Positions 1-8,430 of a DNA stretch of 64,000 bases are shown one piece after another. This DNA is from Ensifer sp. LCM 4579 (GTDB taxonomy: Bacteria; Pseudomonadota; Alphaproteobacteria; Rhizobiales; Rhizobiaceae). Each line of letters begins with the position of its first letter. The stretch's first letter is position 1. The notes under the pieces were generated by a model. It worked only from the letters and a program-made list of their open reading frames with translations. It was not told the DNA's origin and did not search any database. A program made the position numbers and the translations under genes. The DNA lies in NCBI RefSeq assembly GCF_001854885.1, contig NZ_MDDV01000005.1, positions 1 through 64,000 on the forward strand, in the 5' to 3' direction.

Positions 1-94
1 TCTCGCCCAGACTCGTTTCCCTATGCCAAACCCCACAGGACTCGCATGGCGCGAGAATTCGGAGAGCTATCAAACGAATGTCTACAGACCCTAG

Positions 95-197
95 CGGATT
101 GACCCGAAAATCGTACCTGATTCTCGGAAGGCTCGTTGCGCAGATTCCAAGAGCTACAGCGACATTTGCGCGTCTGAAAGGATGCGCGGCGCTGTAG
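95..197 (+). repeat. Mosaic palindromic repeat, B+C type
   Basis: The left half contains the complementary runs CCGAAAATCG and CTGATTCTCGG. The right half is the stem-loop shared by all copies in this window, CTACAGCGACATTTGCGCGTC followed by GCGCGGCGCTGTAG. The same arrangement recurs at 22742 and 30691, and inverted at 4999 and 38171. It lies downstream of the ABC permease gene. The rest of 1-222 shows no gene. I infer it belongs to the small intergenic mosaic elements known from Sinorhizobium. Confidence 0.75.
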
Positions 198-222
198 CGC
201 GTCGGCCCTTTCGAGATTTCCG

Positions 223-1056
223 CTACCGTACTTCCGCCCGGCGCAGCCGCCGCTCGAGCGCCCTCAATGCAAGCGACAGCCCGATCGTCAGGATCAGGTA
301 GACATAGGCGACGATCGAATAGGTCTCGAAGAAGCGGAAGGAGCCGGAGGCGTAGATCTTGCCCATCTGCGTGACGTCGGCGACGCCGAGCACGGAAACG
401 AGCGAGGAATCCTTCACCATCGCCACGAAATCATTGCCGAGCGGGGGCAGGATGACGCGGATCGCCTGCGGAAAGATCACAAGGCGGAAGCGCTGGAAGC
501 GCGAGAGCCCGAGCGCCATCGCGGCCTCGACCTGCCCCTTGTCGACCGATTGGATGCCGGCGCGAAAGACCTCGGCGATGAAGGCCGAATAGCCGATCAT
601 CAGCGCGATGATTGCCCGCCACATCAGCGATATGTCGCGAACGACGAGCGGCTCCATCCACCCTGCCGAAATGATCGGCGCCGCCAGGAAATTGGCCGCG
701 ACCACAAGCGCCGGCGCCCCGACGAAGGCGATATAAAAGAGCAGGACGAGGATCGGCACGCCACGGATGACCTCCGTATAGAAGCGCGCGACCTGGCGGA
801 GCGCCACGTGCTCGGAAAGGGCCATCAGGGCGACGCCGAGGCCCAGCACGGTCGCTAGCGCAAATCCCGCAAGCGTGACGAAGATGGTCACGCCTATGCC
901 CTTGAGGACGACGCCGAAGACCTGGGTGAATATCTCGTTGGTGGCGATTACCGCAGCAAGAAGAGCGGCGATCGCGAGAAGGGCGACCAACCACCAGGGA
1001 TAGTCGCCCTTCTCGGATGTGGCCGATGATTTGACCGGAGCCAAGCGATCAGCCAC
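223..1056 (-). CDS. Amino acid ABC transporter permease, HisM/GlnP family
   Basis: This is the inner-membrane permease of a polar amino-acid uptake ABC transporter (277 aa). The N-terminus is hydrophilic, the first membrane segment is at about residues 21-39, and several more follow. The EAA coupling loop that docks the ATPase begins at residue 177 (EAAMALGLS) and runs into the family's FPQAIR and LPPLGN motifs. Its start overlaps the end of the upstream binding-protein gene by 8 nt, so the two are an operon and probably translationally coupled. No ATPase gene is visible in the window; it may be supplied from elsewhere. Substrate is not predictable beyond amino acid. Confidence 0.88.
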   Translation of the reverse strand: MADRLAPVKSSATSEKGDYPWWLVALLAIAALLAAVIATNEIFTQVFGVVLKGIGVTIFVTLAGFALATVLGLGVALMALSEHVALRQVARFYTEVIRGVPILVLLFYIAFVGAPALVVAANFLAAPIISAGWMEPLVVRDISLMWRAIIALMIGYSAFIAEVFRAGIQSVDKGQVEAAMALGLSRFQRFRLVIFPQAIRVILPPLGNDFVAMVKDSSLVSVLGVADVTQMGKIYASGSFRFFETYSIVAYVYLILTIGLSLALRALERRLRRAEVR

Positions 1057-1858
1057 CCATCTTGTAGTCGAGGAACCATTTCTTGTTCAACGCCTCGAAG
1101 GTGCCGTCCTCCTTGAGCGCCTTGATGGCGGCATTGACCGGGGCGACAAGATCGGAGCCCTTCGGGAAGATGAAACCGAAGTCCTCGGTGCCAAGCGGCT
1201 CGCCGACCACCTTCAGCTTGCCCTCGGACGCGTCGACGTAGCCCTGTGCGGCGACGCTGTCGGTCAGAACCAGATCGACGTCGCCGGCTCTGAGCGCCTG
1301 GACGGTGGCGCCGAAGGTCTCGAACAGCTTGATGCGCGGGTTCTGCTCGTTGCCGTCGAGAATCTCGTAGACGGCCGTATAAAATGGCGAAGTGCCCGGC
1401 TGCGCGCCGATCAGCGCATCCTCGACCGTGGCGAAGCTCTTGGCGTCGTTGAAGCGCGTCTCGTCGCTGCGCACCAGCATGAATTGCTGGGAGCGCATAT
1501 AGGGATCGGAGAAATCCACCTTCTCCTTGCGGTCGTCCTTGATGGTGATGCCCGTCATGCCGATCTGGTACTGTCCGTCGGAAACCGCCTGGATCATGGC
1601 GTCCCAGCTGACGTTCTGATACTCGACCTTGAAGTTCAGCCGCTTGGCGATCTCGTTCATGGCGTCATATTCCCAGCCGACGGCCTCGCCGCTCTGCGGG
1701 TCGACGAATTGCAGCGGCGGATAGGCGTTCTCGGTGGCGACGGCGACCGTTTTGCCGCCGAGATCCGGCAGGTCGCTGGCGAGAGCGGGTGCGGAGAAGG
1801 CGAAGGGAAGGGCGAGGGCGGCGGCGATGCCCGCAAGCACCTGGCGGCGGATTGTCAT
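1049..1858 (-). CDS. Amino acid ABC transporter substrate-binding protein
   Basis: Periplasmic solute-binding protein of family 3 (SBP_bac_3), 269 aa. The chosen ATG at 1858 has an AGGAG nine bases upstream and gives a clean signal peptide (MTIRRQVLAG, then a hydrophobic core ending APALA). A longer frame to 1900 is open but lacks these features. The mature part has family-typical segments such as YPPLQF, GWEYDAMNEIAKRL, QIGMTGITI and FIFPKGSDL. It is the first gene of the operon with the permease. Amino-acid specificity cannot be told from sequence. Confidence 0.9.
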   Translation of the reverse strand: MTIRRQVLAGIAAALALPFAFSAPALASDLPDLGGKTVAVATENAYPPLQFVDPQSGEAVGWEYDAMNEIAKRLNFKVEYQNVSWDAMIQAVSDGQYQIGMTGITIKDDRKEKVDFSDPYMRSQQFMLVRSDETRFNDAKSFATVEDALIGAQPGTSPFYTAVYEILDGNEQNPRIKLFETFGATVQALRAGDVDLVLTDSVAAQGYVDASEGKLKVVGEPLGTEDFGFIFPKGSDLVAPVNAAIKALKEDGTFEALNKKWFLDYKMGG

Positions 1859-2018
1859 GGAAGGAACTCCTGGAAATTTGTAAGCGACAGAAGATGTCAC
1901 GAAATTTCAGGGGAATACAAGCCAAATGGATCGCGGAATCGAGGCGGGCAGGGTACGTCGCAAGCGGTCTTTGAAGGTGGAGCGGGATGCGGGCGGAGAC
2001 TTCCGCACACCGGTCCTC

Positions 2019-2047
2019 AAAAAAGAAGGCGGCCCGAGGCCGCCTTC
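2019..2047 (-). terminator. Rho-independent terminator, probably for rplS
   Basis: Read on the minus strand, a 10-bp GC stem GAAGGCGGCC / GGCCGCCTTC with a 3-nt loop is followed by six T. It lies downstream of rplS but is separated from its stop codon by the 103-bp mosaic repeat at 2062-2164. Confidence 0.8.
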
Positions 2048-2061
2048 CTGGCAATTCCTAC

Positions 2062-2164
2062 TGCATGTCTCCTTTAATCGACCTTGATTCAAGGACAAAG
2101 ACATGCAGCAGTTCAAAGTGCTACAGCGACCTTAGCGCGTCTAATACGACGCGCGGCTCTGTAG
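2062..2164 (+). repeat. Mosaic palindromic repeat, A+C type, 103 bp
   Basis: It begins TGCATGTCTCC and ends GCTCTGTAG. Part A is the palindromic TGCATGTCT...AGACATGCA pair, and part C is the CTACAGCG / CGCTCTGTAG stem. It has the same length as the copy that splits the phosphatase gene at 30427-30529. It sits between the rplS stop and the likely rplS terminator. Confidence 0.85.
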
Positions 2165-2175
2165 AATTGCAATTC

Positions 2176-2706
2176 TTATTCCGCGGCGTTTTCCGCTGCA
2201 TTTGCCTCGGCAGCGGCCTTCTCGGCTGCTTCGGCGGCTGCCTTTTCGGCGGCGAGCGCCTGGGCGGCTGCGACCTTTTCAGCCTCGATGCGAGCCTTTT
2301 CCTCGGCGACGGCCTGACGCTCGGCCTCGTTCAGCTTGCGGGCGCGCGTGCCGGTGTTCTCGACGATGCGGGCCGATTTGCCGCGACGATCGCGCAGGTA
2401 GTAGAGCTTGGCGCGGCGGACCTTGCCGCGGCGAACGACTTCTACGCTCTCGACGAGCGGCGAGTAAACGGGGAAGACGCGCTCTACGCCTTCGCCATAG
2501 GAGATCTTGCGAACGGTGAAGCTCTCGTTGATGCCGCCGCCGGAGCGGGCGATGCAGACGCCTTCATAGGCCTGGACGCGGGTACGGTTGCCTTCGACGA
2601 CGCGGACGTTGACGCGAACGGTGTCGCCGGCGGAGAATTCCGGAAGGGTGCGCTTGGCGGCGATCTTGGCGGCCTGTTCGGCTTCCAGCTGCTGGATGAT
2701 GTTCAT
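2176..2706 (-). CDS. rplS: 50S ribosomal protein L19
   Basis: Structural protein of the large ribosomal subunit at the 30S-50S interface. The first ~115 residues match the family: [53 protein letters not shown] and [14 protein letters not shown]. The remaining ~60 residues form an Ala/Glu/Lys-rich tail, so the protein (176 aa) is longer than the ~115-residue enterobacterial form; such tails are usual in rhizobia. It is normally the last gene of rpsP-rimM-trmD-rplS, but here an oppositely oriented permease gene separates it from trmD, so it should have its own promoter in 2707-2972. Confidence 0.97.
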   Translation of the reverse strand: MNIIQQLEAEQAAKIAAKRTLPEFSAGDTVRVNVRVVEGNRTRVQAYEGVCIARSGGGINESFTVRKISYGEGVERVFPVYSPLVESVEVVRRGKVRRAKLYYLRDRRGKSARIVENTGTRARKLNEAERQAVAEEKARIEAEKVAAAQALAAEKAAAEAAEKAAAEANAAENAAE

Positions 2707-2972
2707 CGGTCTAACCTTTGCTTTTCTGAAACAGCCAGAGCGCTCTCGACCGACCCGTCGGATTTCCTTCAGGCCTTGCCCGATCGGGCAGGAGCGGTTT
2801 CACCATTCTTTGTTTACGGTCGTCTTTGTTTACGGTCGCGGGCAAGAACCCGAACCGGGCCGGCACATACACCAAACGGGCCCGCTTGTCATCCCCGAAA
2901 GCAGAATTTCTCGGCACTTGCAGCCGATATCGCAAGCGGCTATCCCGATGTCCAGGCCGGTCGGGGGAGATC

Positions 2973-3719
2973 ATGACGCTATTCCACGTGCTACTGCTGT
3001 TCGTTGCCGGATTTCTGTCCGGCGTCGTCAATGCCATTGCCGGCGGCGGCACGTTTCTCACCTTCGGCGCCATGACGCTCGGCGGTCTGCCGCCGATCGT
3101 CGCCAATGCGACCTCCTCGATCATCCAGTTGCCCGGCTATGTCACCTCGGCGCTCGCCTATGCCAAGGAGATCCGCGCCGATCTTCGCAACGCGGTCGTC
3201 CTCGGGTTTATCTCGGCGATTGGCGGGCTTGCCGGGGCGCTGATCCTTCTGTCGCTCTCCAATCCGTCCTTCCGCGCCATGGTGCCCTGGCTGCTGATCG
3301 CCGCCACCGCGATCTTTGCCGCCGGGCCCCTGTTGAAGCCGAAGGCGCGCAGCGACGAGCACAGGATCGGCCCGCTGGGCGTCGCAAGCCAGATGGCGAC
3401 CTCGGTCTATGGCGGCTTCTTCGGGGCCGGGATGGGCATCATGATGCTTGCGGTGCTCGGACTTGCGACCGGCGGTGGCTATCACCGGCTGAACGCGCTC
3501 AAGAACTTCATCTCGATCGTGATTGCCACGATCGCGATCTCCGTCTTCGCGGCGGGTGGCGTCGTTTCGTGGCTGCATGCGGCGATCATGGTGCCGGGCG
3601 CGGCACTTGGCGGCTATTCGGGCGTCTGGGCGGCGCGGCGGGTTCCCCAATCGGTGATCCGCGCGCTCGTCGTGGCCGTCGGCCTGCTGCTGGCCGCCTA
3701 TTACTTCTTCACGGGCTGA
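2973..3719 (+). CDS. TSUP family (TauE/SafE-like) membrane permease
   Basis: Predicted inner-membrane transporter of the TauE/SafE family (sulfite or sulfonate exporters and relatives), 248 aa from ATG 2973, with about eight hydrophobic segments. The N-terminal family signature [16 protein letters not shown] and the second-half repeat [16 protein letters not shown] are clear. The frame stays open upstream to 2826 but without membrane-protein character, so the inner start was preferred. It lies head-to-tail against trmD and overlaps its 3' end by 19 nt, and it divides trmD from rplS. The substrate cannot be inferred. Confidence 0.88.
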   Translation: MTLFHVLLLFVAGFLSGVVNAIAGGGTFLTFGAMTLGGLPPIVANATSSIIQLPGYVTSALAYAKEIRADLRNAVVLGFISAIGGLAGALILLSLSNPSFRAMVPWLLIAATAIFAAGPLLKPKARSDEHRIGPLGVASQMATSVYGGFFGAGMGIMMLAVLGLATGGGYHRLNALKNFISIVIATIAISVFAAGGVVSWLHAAIMVPGAALGGYSGVWAARRVPQSVIRALVVAVGLLLAAYYFFTG

Positions 3720-4405
3720 GCCGGATCACGCTTCAGAAGGTCCGGCCGGCGTTCTTCCGTCAGCCGCCGCGCCTCGGCCTCGCGCCATCTGGCGATGGCG
3801 CCGTGGTTTCCCGAGGTCAGCACCGCCGGAATCTCCTGGCCTTCGAAGACCTGCGGCCGCGTATAGTGCGGGTGCTCCAGCACGCCGCCCTCGAAGCTCT
3901 CATGCACGCCGGAGAGGTCGTTGCCCATCACCCCCGGCAGGATGCGCACGACGGCATCGAGCAGCACCAGCGCCGCCGGCTCGCCGCCGGAGAGGATATA
4001 GTCGCCGATCGAGATCTCCTCGAGCCGGCGTTTATCGATGACGCGCTGGTCGACGCCCTCGAAGCGGCCGCAGACGATGACCGCACCGGGGCCGCTCGCA
4101 AGCTCGCGCACCCGCGCCTGGGTCAGCGGCCGCCCGCGCGGGCTCATCAACAGGCGCGGCCGGTCGTCGTCCGACGAAACATGATCGATGGCGCGGGCAA
4201 GCACATCGGGTTTCAGCACCATGCCGGCGCCGCCGCCGGCCGGCGTGTCGTCCACGGTGCGGTGCCTGTCCTCGGCGTGATCGCGGATCTGCACGGCCTC
4301 GATCGACCATTGCCCGCGTTCCAGCGCCTTGCCGGCAAGGGACAGGCCGAGATGCCCCGGGAACATCTCCGGATAAAGTGTCAGCACCGTTGCGCGAAAA
4401 GGCAT
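3701..4405 (-). CDS. trmD: tRNA (guanine-37-N1)-methyltransferase
   Basis: SAM-dependent SPOUT methyltransferase that makes m1G37 in tRNAs reading CNN codons and prevents +1 frameshifting. The 234-aa product has the knotted-fold SAM site: [24 protein letters not shown] and [17 protein letters not shown], plus the N-terminal [14 protein letters not shown] start and the [12 protein letters not shown] motif. It follows rimM by 7 nt in the same operon. Its last 19 nt are antisense to the end of the convergent TSUP permease gene. Confidence 0.97.
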   Translation of the reverse strand: MPFRATVLTLYPEMFPGHLGLSLAGKALERGQWSIEAVQIRDHAEDRHRTVDDTPAGGGAGMVLKPDVLARAIDHVSSDDDRPRLLMSPRGRPLTQARVRELASGPGAVIVCGRFEGVDQRVIDKRRLEEISIGDYILSGGEPAALVLLDAVVRILPGVMGNDLSGVHESFEGGVLEHPHYTRPQVFEGQEIPAVLTSGNHGAIARWREAEARRLTEERRPDLLKRDPAQPVKK

Positions 4406-4412
4406 CGCCGCC

Positions 4413-4985
4413 TCACTTGCGCTTGGTGGGGAAGGATTTGCCGATACCCTCGTCCTTGTCGTCGACCAGGCCCGCGGCTACCGGGTCGACCAGCAGCTTG
4501 CCGGCCTCCAGGTCGATTTCCAGAACGGACCATTCGGTGAAGGGAATGAGCACCGGTCTTCTGCCCGGACCCTTCAGTTCCAGAAGATCGCCGGCGCCGA
4601 AATCGAAAACGCCCGTCACCGAGCCGTAGCTCTTGCCGGCGCCGTCGACAGCTTCCAAGCCTTCGAGGTCCGCATAGAAGAACTCGTCCTCTTCGAGGTC
4701 GTCGTCGGGGAGATTGTCGCGCTCGATGAAGAGTTCGAGCCCGTTCAGCGCCTCGGCCGCCGTCCGGTCGTTGATGCCGCGGAAACGCACGATGACGACG
4801 TTTTTCGCCTCGCGAACTTCCAGGATCTCGAAGACGCGGCCGTCGTCGCTGTGCAGATGGCCGTAATCGCCGAGTGCGGTCGGATCGTCCGTGTAGGATT
4901 TCAACCGGACTTCGCCGCGCAGGCCTTGCGCTGCACCGATCGTCGCCATCAGGACAGGGTTCTTGAGTGTGGTCATCGCCGGCAT
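4413..4985 (-). CDS. rimM: Ribosome maturation factor RimM
   Basis: 16S rRNA-processing factor that binds ribosomal protein S19 in assembling 30S particles. The 190-aa product has the N-terminal RimM barrel ([20 protein letters not shown]) and the C-terminal PRC-like barrel ([12 protein letters not shown]..., then [20 protein letters not shown]). It is followed at 7 nt by trmD. Upstream, a mosaic repeat and a terminator-like hairpin separate it from rpsP, so rimM-trmD may depend on read-through or a separate promoter. Confidence 0.95.
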   Translation of the reverse strand: MPAMTTLKNPVLMATIGAAQGLRGEVRLKSYTDDPTALGDYGHLHSDDGRVFEILEVREAKNVVIVRFRGINDRTAAEALNGLELFIERDNLPDDDLEEDEFFYADLEGLEAVDGAGKSYGSVTGVFDFGAGDLLELKGPGRRPVLIPFTEWSVLEIDLEAGKLLVDPVAAGLVDDKDEGIGKSFPTKRK

Positions 4986-4998
4986 CCATGCGGGGTCT

Positions 4999-5100
4999 TA
5001 CAGCGCCGTGCGTCCTTTAGGACGCACAAAGGACGCTGTAACTCTTTGTATCTGCGCATCGTGCCTCCGAAAATCGGGTCCGATTGTCGGGGCGATGCGC
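4999..5100 (-). repeat. Mosaic palindromic repeat, B+C type, inside the rpsP-rimM interval
   Basis: On the minus strand it reads GCGCATCGCCCCGACAATCG...CCGATTTTCGGAGGC and ends in the C-type stem GCGTCC / GGACGC with a GCTGTAA terminus. It fills most of the gap between rimM and the rpsP terminator. Confidence 0.75.
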
Positions 5101-5113
5101 CAAGGGCTGCACA

Positions 5114-5150
5114 TAAAGCAAAACGGGCGGCATGGAAATGCCACCCGTCC
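5114..5150 (-). terminator. Terminator or attenuator after rpsP
   Basis: On the minus strand the stem ACGGGTGGCAT / ATGCCGCCCGT has a TTCC loop and is followed by TTTTGCTTT. It starts about 22 nt after the rpsP stop codon. It fits a Rho-independent terminator that would raise rpsP mRNA relative to rimM-trmD. Confidence 0.75.
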
Positions 5151-5171
5151 GCCACATCGTTTTGATGCAGA

Positions 5172-5546
5172 TTATTCCGCGGCAGCTTCTGCTGCGGCAG
5201 CGGCTGCGTCTTCGGCGCGCTGCTTGGCTTCGGCGGCGCGCTCCTGAGCCTTCTTGCCGGGCTGTGCCTTGGTCGGGTTGTTGCGGGCCGGGCGCTTGGC
5301 GAGACCGGCCTGGTCGAGGAAGCGGAGCACGCGGTCTGTCGGCTGCGCGCCCTGGGCGATCCAGTGGCTCACGCGCTCGGCGTTCAGTTCGATGCGCTTT
5401 TCGTCATCCTTTGCAAGCATCGGGTTCCAGGAACCGAGCTTCTCGAGGAAGCGGCCGTCACGCGGCGAGCGGGCATCGGCAACGACGATCTGGTAATAGG
5501 GGCGCTTCTTGGAACCGCCGCGGGCGAGACGAATTTTCAGTGCCAT
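5172..5546 (-). CDS. rpsP: 30S ribosomal protein S16
   Basis: Small-subunit ribosomal protein S16. The first ~80 residues match the family ([54 protein letters not shown]), followed by a ~40-residue Ala/Glu/Lys-rich tail. The total of 124 aa is longer than the ~82 aa of E. coli and typical for rhizobia. It begins 6 nt after the chorismate mutase gene, so it belongs to an operon that starts at ffh. Confidence 0.97.
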   Translation of the reverse strand: MALKIRLARGGSKKRPYYQIVVADARSPRDGRFLEKLGSWNPMLAKDDEKRIELNAERVSHWIAQGAQPTDRVLRFLDQAGLAKRPARNNPTKAQPGKKAQERAAEAKQRAEDAAAAAAEAAAE

Positions 5547-5552
5547 ATCAAT

Positions 5553-5906
5553 TTACTCCTTGCAGGCTTTCTTGACCGCTTCTTTCAAGCGGAACGGGTG
5601 GTGCCGGCGCTGCCCGCGGGCTGCGATGGCTTCATGATGCCGGATGACTTCCTTGATGATGAAGTTCAGGAACTTCTCGGCGAAATCCGGGTCCAGATTG
5701 GCATCCTTGGCGAGGTGCCGAAGGCGTTCGATCTGGTATTCTTCGCGCGCCGGGTCGGCCGGCGGCAAGCTGTGCTTGGCTTTGAGAACGCCGACCGCCT
5801 TGGTGCAGCGGAAGCGTTCGGCCAGCATATGGACGAGAGCGGCATCGATATTGTCGATCGACTGCCGGTAGCTCGCCAATTCTTCTTTGATCTCGGGATC
5901 AAGCAT
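5553..5906 (-). CDS. Chorismate mutase, AroQ type
   Basis: Converts chorismate to prephenate, the first step towards Phe and Tyr. The 117-aa all-helical AroQ domain shows LASYRQSIDNIDAALVHMLAERF in helix 1 (arginine of the active site), then KAVGVLKAKHSLPPADPAREEYQIERL and a C-terminal FIIKEVIRHHEAI helix. It is a free-standing mutase, not fused to prephenate dehydratase. It sits between ffh (12 nt upstream) and rpsP (6 nt downstream), a linkage common in alphaproteobacteria without an evident functional reason. Confidence 0.92.
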   Translation of the reverse strand: MLDPEIKEELASYRQSIDNIDAALVHMLAERFRCTKAVGVLKAKHSLPPADPAREEYQIERLRHLAKDANLDPDFAEKFLNFIIKEVIRHHEAIAARGQRRHHPFRLKEAVKKACKE

Positions 5907-5918
5907 CCGTCGCGATCC

Positions 5919-7523
5919 TCACTTCTTCTTCGGCAGGCCTGGAAGGCCCGGGAAACCGCCAAGACCCGGCAGCTTGGGGCCGCCCAATCCCGGCAGACCC
6001 TGGCCCGGTAAAGCCTGGCCCGGTAAACCTTGGCTCGGTAAGCCGCCGCCAAGCCCGGGCATGCTGCCCGGCTTGCCAAGGCCGGCGGCCTCCGCCTGCT
6101 TCTGCAGCGCTTCGAGTTGTTTCGGGTCGAGCTTCGAAAGATCGGGCATGCCGCCGCCCAAGCCCCCAAGACCCATCTTGTTGGCAAGGCCGCCCATCAT
6201 CTGCTTCATCATGCCGCCTTTGCCCTTGCCGCCCATCATCTTCATCATGTCCGCCATCTGGCGGTGCATCTTCAGAAGCTTGTTGATGTCGGAGGCATCG
6301 GTGCCGGAGCCGCCAGCGATGCGCTTCTTTCGTGAATGCTTGAGGATGTCCGGATTAGCCCGCTCGGCCTTCGTCATCGAGGAGATGATGGCAAGCTGGC
6401 GCTTGAACAGCTTATCGTCGAGGCCGGCGGCGGCCATCTTGTCCTTCATGCCGGCCATGCCCGGCATCAGCCCCATGATGCCGCCCATGCCGCCCATCTT
6501 CTGCATCTGCCGCAACTGGTCGGCGAGGTCGTTCAGGTCGAACTTGCCCTTGGCCATCTTGGCGGCCATGGCCGCCGCCTTCTCGGCGTCGATGTTCTCC
6601 GCGGCCTTCTCGACCAGCGAGACGATGTCGCCCATGCCGAGGATGCGATCGGCGACGCGGCGGGGATGGAACTCCTCGAGCTCGTCCATCTTCTCGCCGA
6701 CGCCGATCAGCTTGATCGGCTTGCCGGTGACGGCGCGCATCGACAGGGCGGCGCCGCCACGGCCGTCGCCATCCATGCGGGTAAGGACCAGTCCGGTGAT
6801 GCCGACGCGTTCGTCGAAGTTGCGGGCGAGATTGACGGCGTCCTGGCCGGTGAGCGCGTCGGCGACGAGCAGGATCTCATGTGGATTGGATTTCCGCTTG
6901 ATCTCCGCCATCTCGATCATCAGCGGCTCGTCGATATGGGTGCGACCGGCGGTATCGAGAATGACGAGGTCATGGCCGCCGAGCCTCGCCGCCTGCACGG
7001 CGCGGGCGGCGATATCGGTCGGCGACTGGCCGGCGATGATCGGCAGCGTGTCGATGCCGGTCTGGACGCCGAGCTGGCGCAGTTGTTCCTGGGCGGCCGG
7101 GCGACGGGTGTCGAGCGAGGCCATCAGGACCTTTTTCTTCTCGCGCGTCGTCAGCCGCCTGGCGATTTTGCCGGTTGTCGTCGTCTTGCCCGAGCCCTGC
7201 AGGCCCACCATCATGATGACCACTGGGGCGGGCGCGTTGAGATCGATCGTCACCCCTTCCGAGCCGAGCATGGCGACAAGCTCGTCATGGACGATCTTGA
7301 CGACCATCTGGCCGGGCTTGATCGCCTTCAGGATCTCCGCGCCAACCGCCTTCTCGCGGACCTTTTCGGTGAAGGAGCGCACGACGTCGAGCGCGACGTC
7401 GGCTTCGAGCAGTGCACGGCGAACCTCCCGTAGCGCCGCGGAAACGTCAGCTTCCGACAGGGCGCCGCGGCCGGTCAGTCCATTCAATATGGAACCAAGG
7501 CGGTCCTGCAGGCTCTCGAACAT
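5919..7523 (-). CDS. ffh: Signal recognition particle protein Ffh (SRP54)
   Basis: GTPase of the signal recognition particle; it binds signal sequences and SRP RNA and docks on FtsY, which is also encoded in this window. The 534-aa product has the N/G domain with P-loop GLQGSGKTTTTGK at residues 107-119, DTRRPAAQEQL, DTAGR and LTRMDGDGRGG. The methionine-rich M domain includes MMKMMGG. The C-terminus after about residue 455 is a low-complexity Gly/Pro/Leu tail encoded by short tandem DNA repeats near 6000-6045. It is the first gene of the run leading to rpsP. Confidence 0.97.
   Translation of the reverse strand: MFESLQDRLGSILNGLTGRGALSEADVSAALREVRRALLEADVALDVVRSFTEKVREKAVGAEILKAIKPGQMVVKIVHDELVAMLGSEGVTIDLNAPAPVVIMMVGLQGSGKTTTTGKIARRLTTREKKKVLMASLDTRRPAAQEQLRQLGVQTGIDTLPIIAGQSPTDIAARAVQAARLGGHDLVILDTAGRTHIDEPLMIEMAEIKRKSNPHEILLVADALTGQDAVNLARNFDERVGITGLVLTRMDGDGRGGAALSMRAVTGKPIKLIGVGEKMDELEEFHPRRVADRILGMGDIVSLVEKAAENIDAEKAAAMAAKMAKGKFDLNDLADQLRQMQKMGGMGGIMGLMPGMAGMKDKMAAAGLDDKLFKRQLAIISSMTKAERANPDILKHSRKKRIAGGSGTDASDINKLLKMHRQMADMMKMMGGKGKGGMMKQMMGGLANKMGLGGLGGGMPDLSKLDPKQLEALQKQAEAAGLGKPGSMPGLGGGLPSQGLPGQALPGQGLPGLGGPKLPGLGGFPGLPGLPKKK
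6000..6045 (-). repeat. 15-bp tandem repeats coding for the Ffh tail
   Basis: Three near-identical 15-nt units (TGGCCCGGTAAAGCC, TGGCCCGGTAAACCT, TGGCTCGGTAAGCCG) lie in frame in ffh. They encode the repeating LPGQ(A/G) pentapeptide pattern of the C-terminal tail. Confidence 0.8.
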
Positions 7524-7779
7524 ATTTTCATCCTTCTGGTTTCCGGTTGACCTTCAAGGCTCGCCGGAAACGTGGGGTCCCTCGCGTGGAAAACAAGGCG
7601 CAAAGCCAAAAACCACCCGAGGGCGCGACGCGCTGTCGGATGGTGACCTCCGGGCTCTCTTTATACCTTTTCGGGGCCCGGTCGGCGGCTTCGAAGTCAA
7701 CACTTGCGAAGGATTTCGCCCGGATAAACAGGAAAGCGGGCGGAAAGTCAAGGAGCGGAATGAAACCGGAGCGCCGGCT

Positions 7780-8430
7780 TCAAACCAGGACGGCACCGCG
7801 GCCCTTGAGCGCCGCGACCTGCCTGCCCCAATCCGCCGGATCCCGGCTCAGCACCGCGTTTTCGACGATCTCCACCCGATAGCCGCGATTGAGCGCGCCG
7901 TTGGCGGTGGCCTGCACGCAATAGGAGCCGTCGAGCCCGGTGAGGAGGAGAGTTCCGATCTGTTTCGCCGCCAGATAGCCTTCCAGCTCCGGTGACGAGA
8001 AGCTGTCGCTGCGTGCCTTCAGCACTTCGAAATCCGGCTCGACCGGGAGTGTCATGAGGCCGAGGCCCCTGGAGCCGGGAATACCGCGCCCCTCGCCGAA
8101 GAGGCGGATCATCAGCCGGATGAGCGGCGCGCGATAGACATGGCGAATGGCGATCACCGGGATGTCCGCTTTCTTCGCCTTAGCGGCCATGATGTCGATC
8201 GCCTCGATCCGGGCTTTCAGATAGGCCTCGTCCCAGCCGTATCGTCCGCCGACGGAGGTGAAATCCTCCTGCAAATCGATGATGAGCAGCGCCAGGTTCG
8301 GCCGCAGGGAGAAATCGATGCGTTCGCCGGTCGTCGGCGCATAGGCCGCCTTGAGTTCGCGCCTCAACTCCAGGACGAAAAGCACCACCATCACGACGAT
8401 CGCCGCGAGCGCCCAGAGGAGCGGCGTCAC
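7780..8430 (-). CDS. Membrane-anchored cysteine hydrolase, isochorismatase-like family
   Basis: Isochorismatase/nicotinamidase superfamily hydrolase (216 aa). The expected triad is visible: Asp in LLIIDLQEDF, Lys in FEVLKARSDSF, and the nucleophile Cys in LTGLDGSYCVQAT, with a cis-peptide-type loop before it. Unusually there is an N-terminal hydrophobic segment (residues 4-20), which suggests an inner-membrane anchor. The substrate is unknown. Its start overlaps the stop of the upstream MarR gene by 4 nt (ATGA), so the regulator and enzyme are translated together. Confidence 0.82.
   Translation of the reverse strand: MTPLLWALAAIVVMVVLFVLELRRELKAAYAPTTGERIDFSLRPNLALLIIDLQEDFTSVGGRYGWDEAYLKARIEAIDIMAAKAKKADIPVIAIRHVYRAPLIRLMIRLFGEGRGIPGSRGLGLMTLPVEPDFEVLKARSDSFSSPELEGYLAAKQIGTLLLTGLDGSYCVQATANGALNRGYRVEIVENAVLSRDPADWGRQVAALKGRGAVLV

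Noticed and set aside
5887-7995. 702-residue Ser/Pro/Arg-rich frame opposite ffh
   Set aside because: Low-complexity antisense frame produced by GC-rich codons; Ffh on the other strand is unambiguous.
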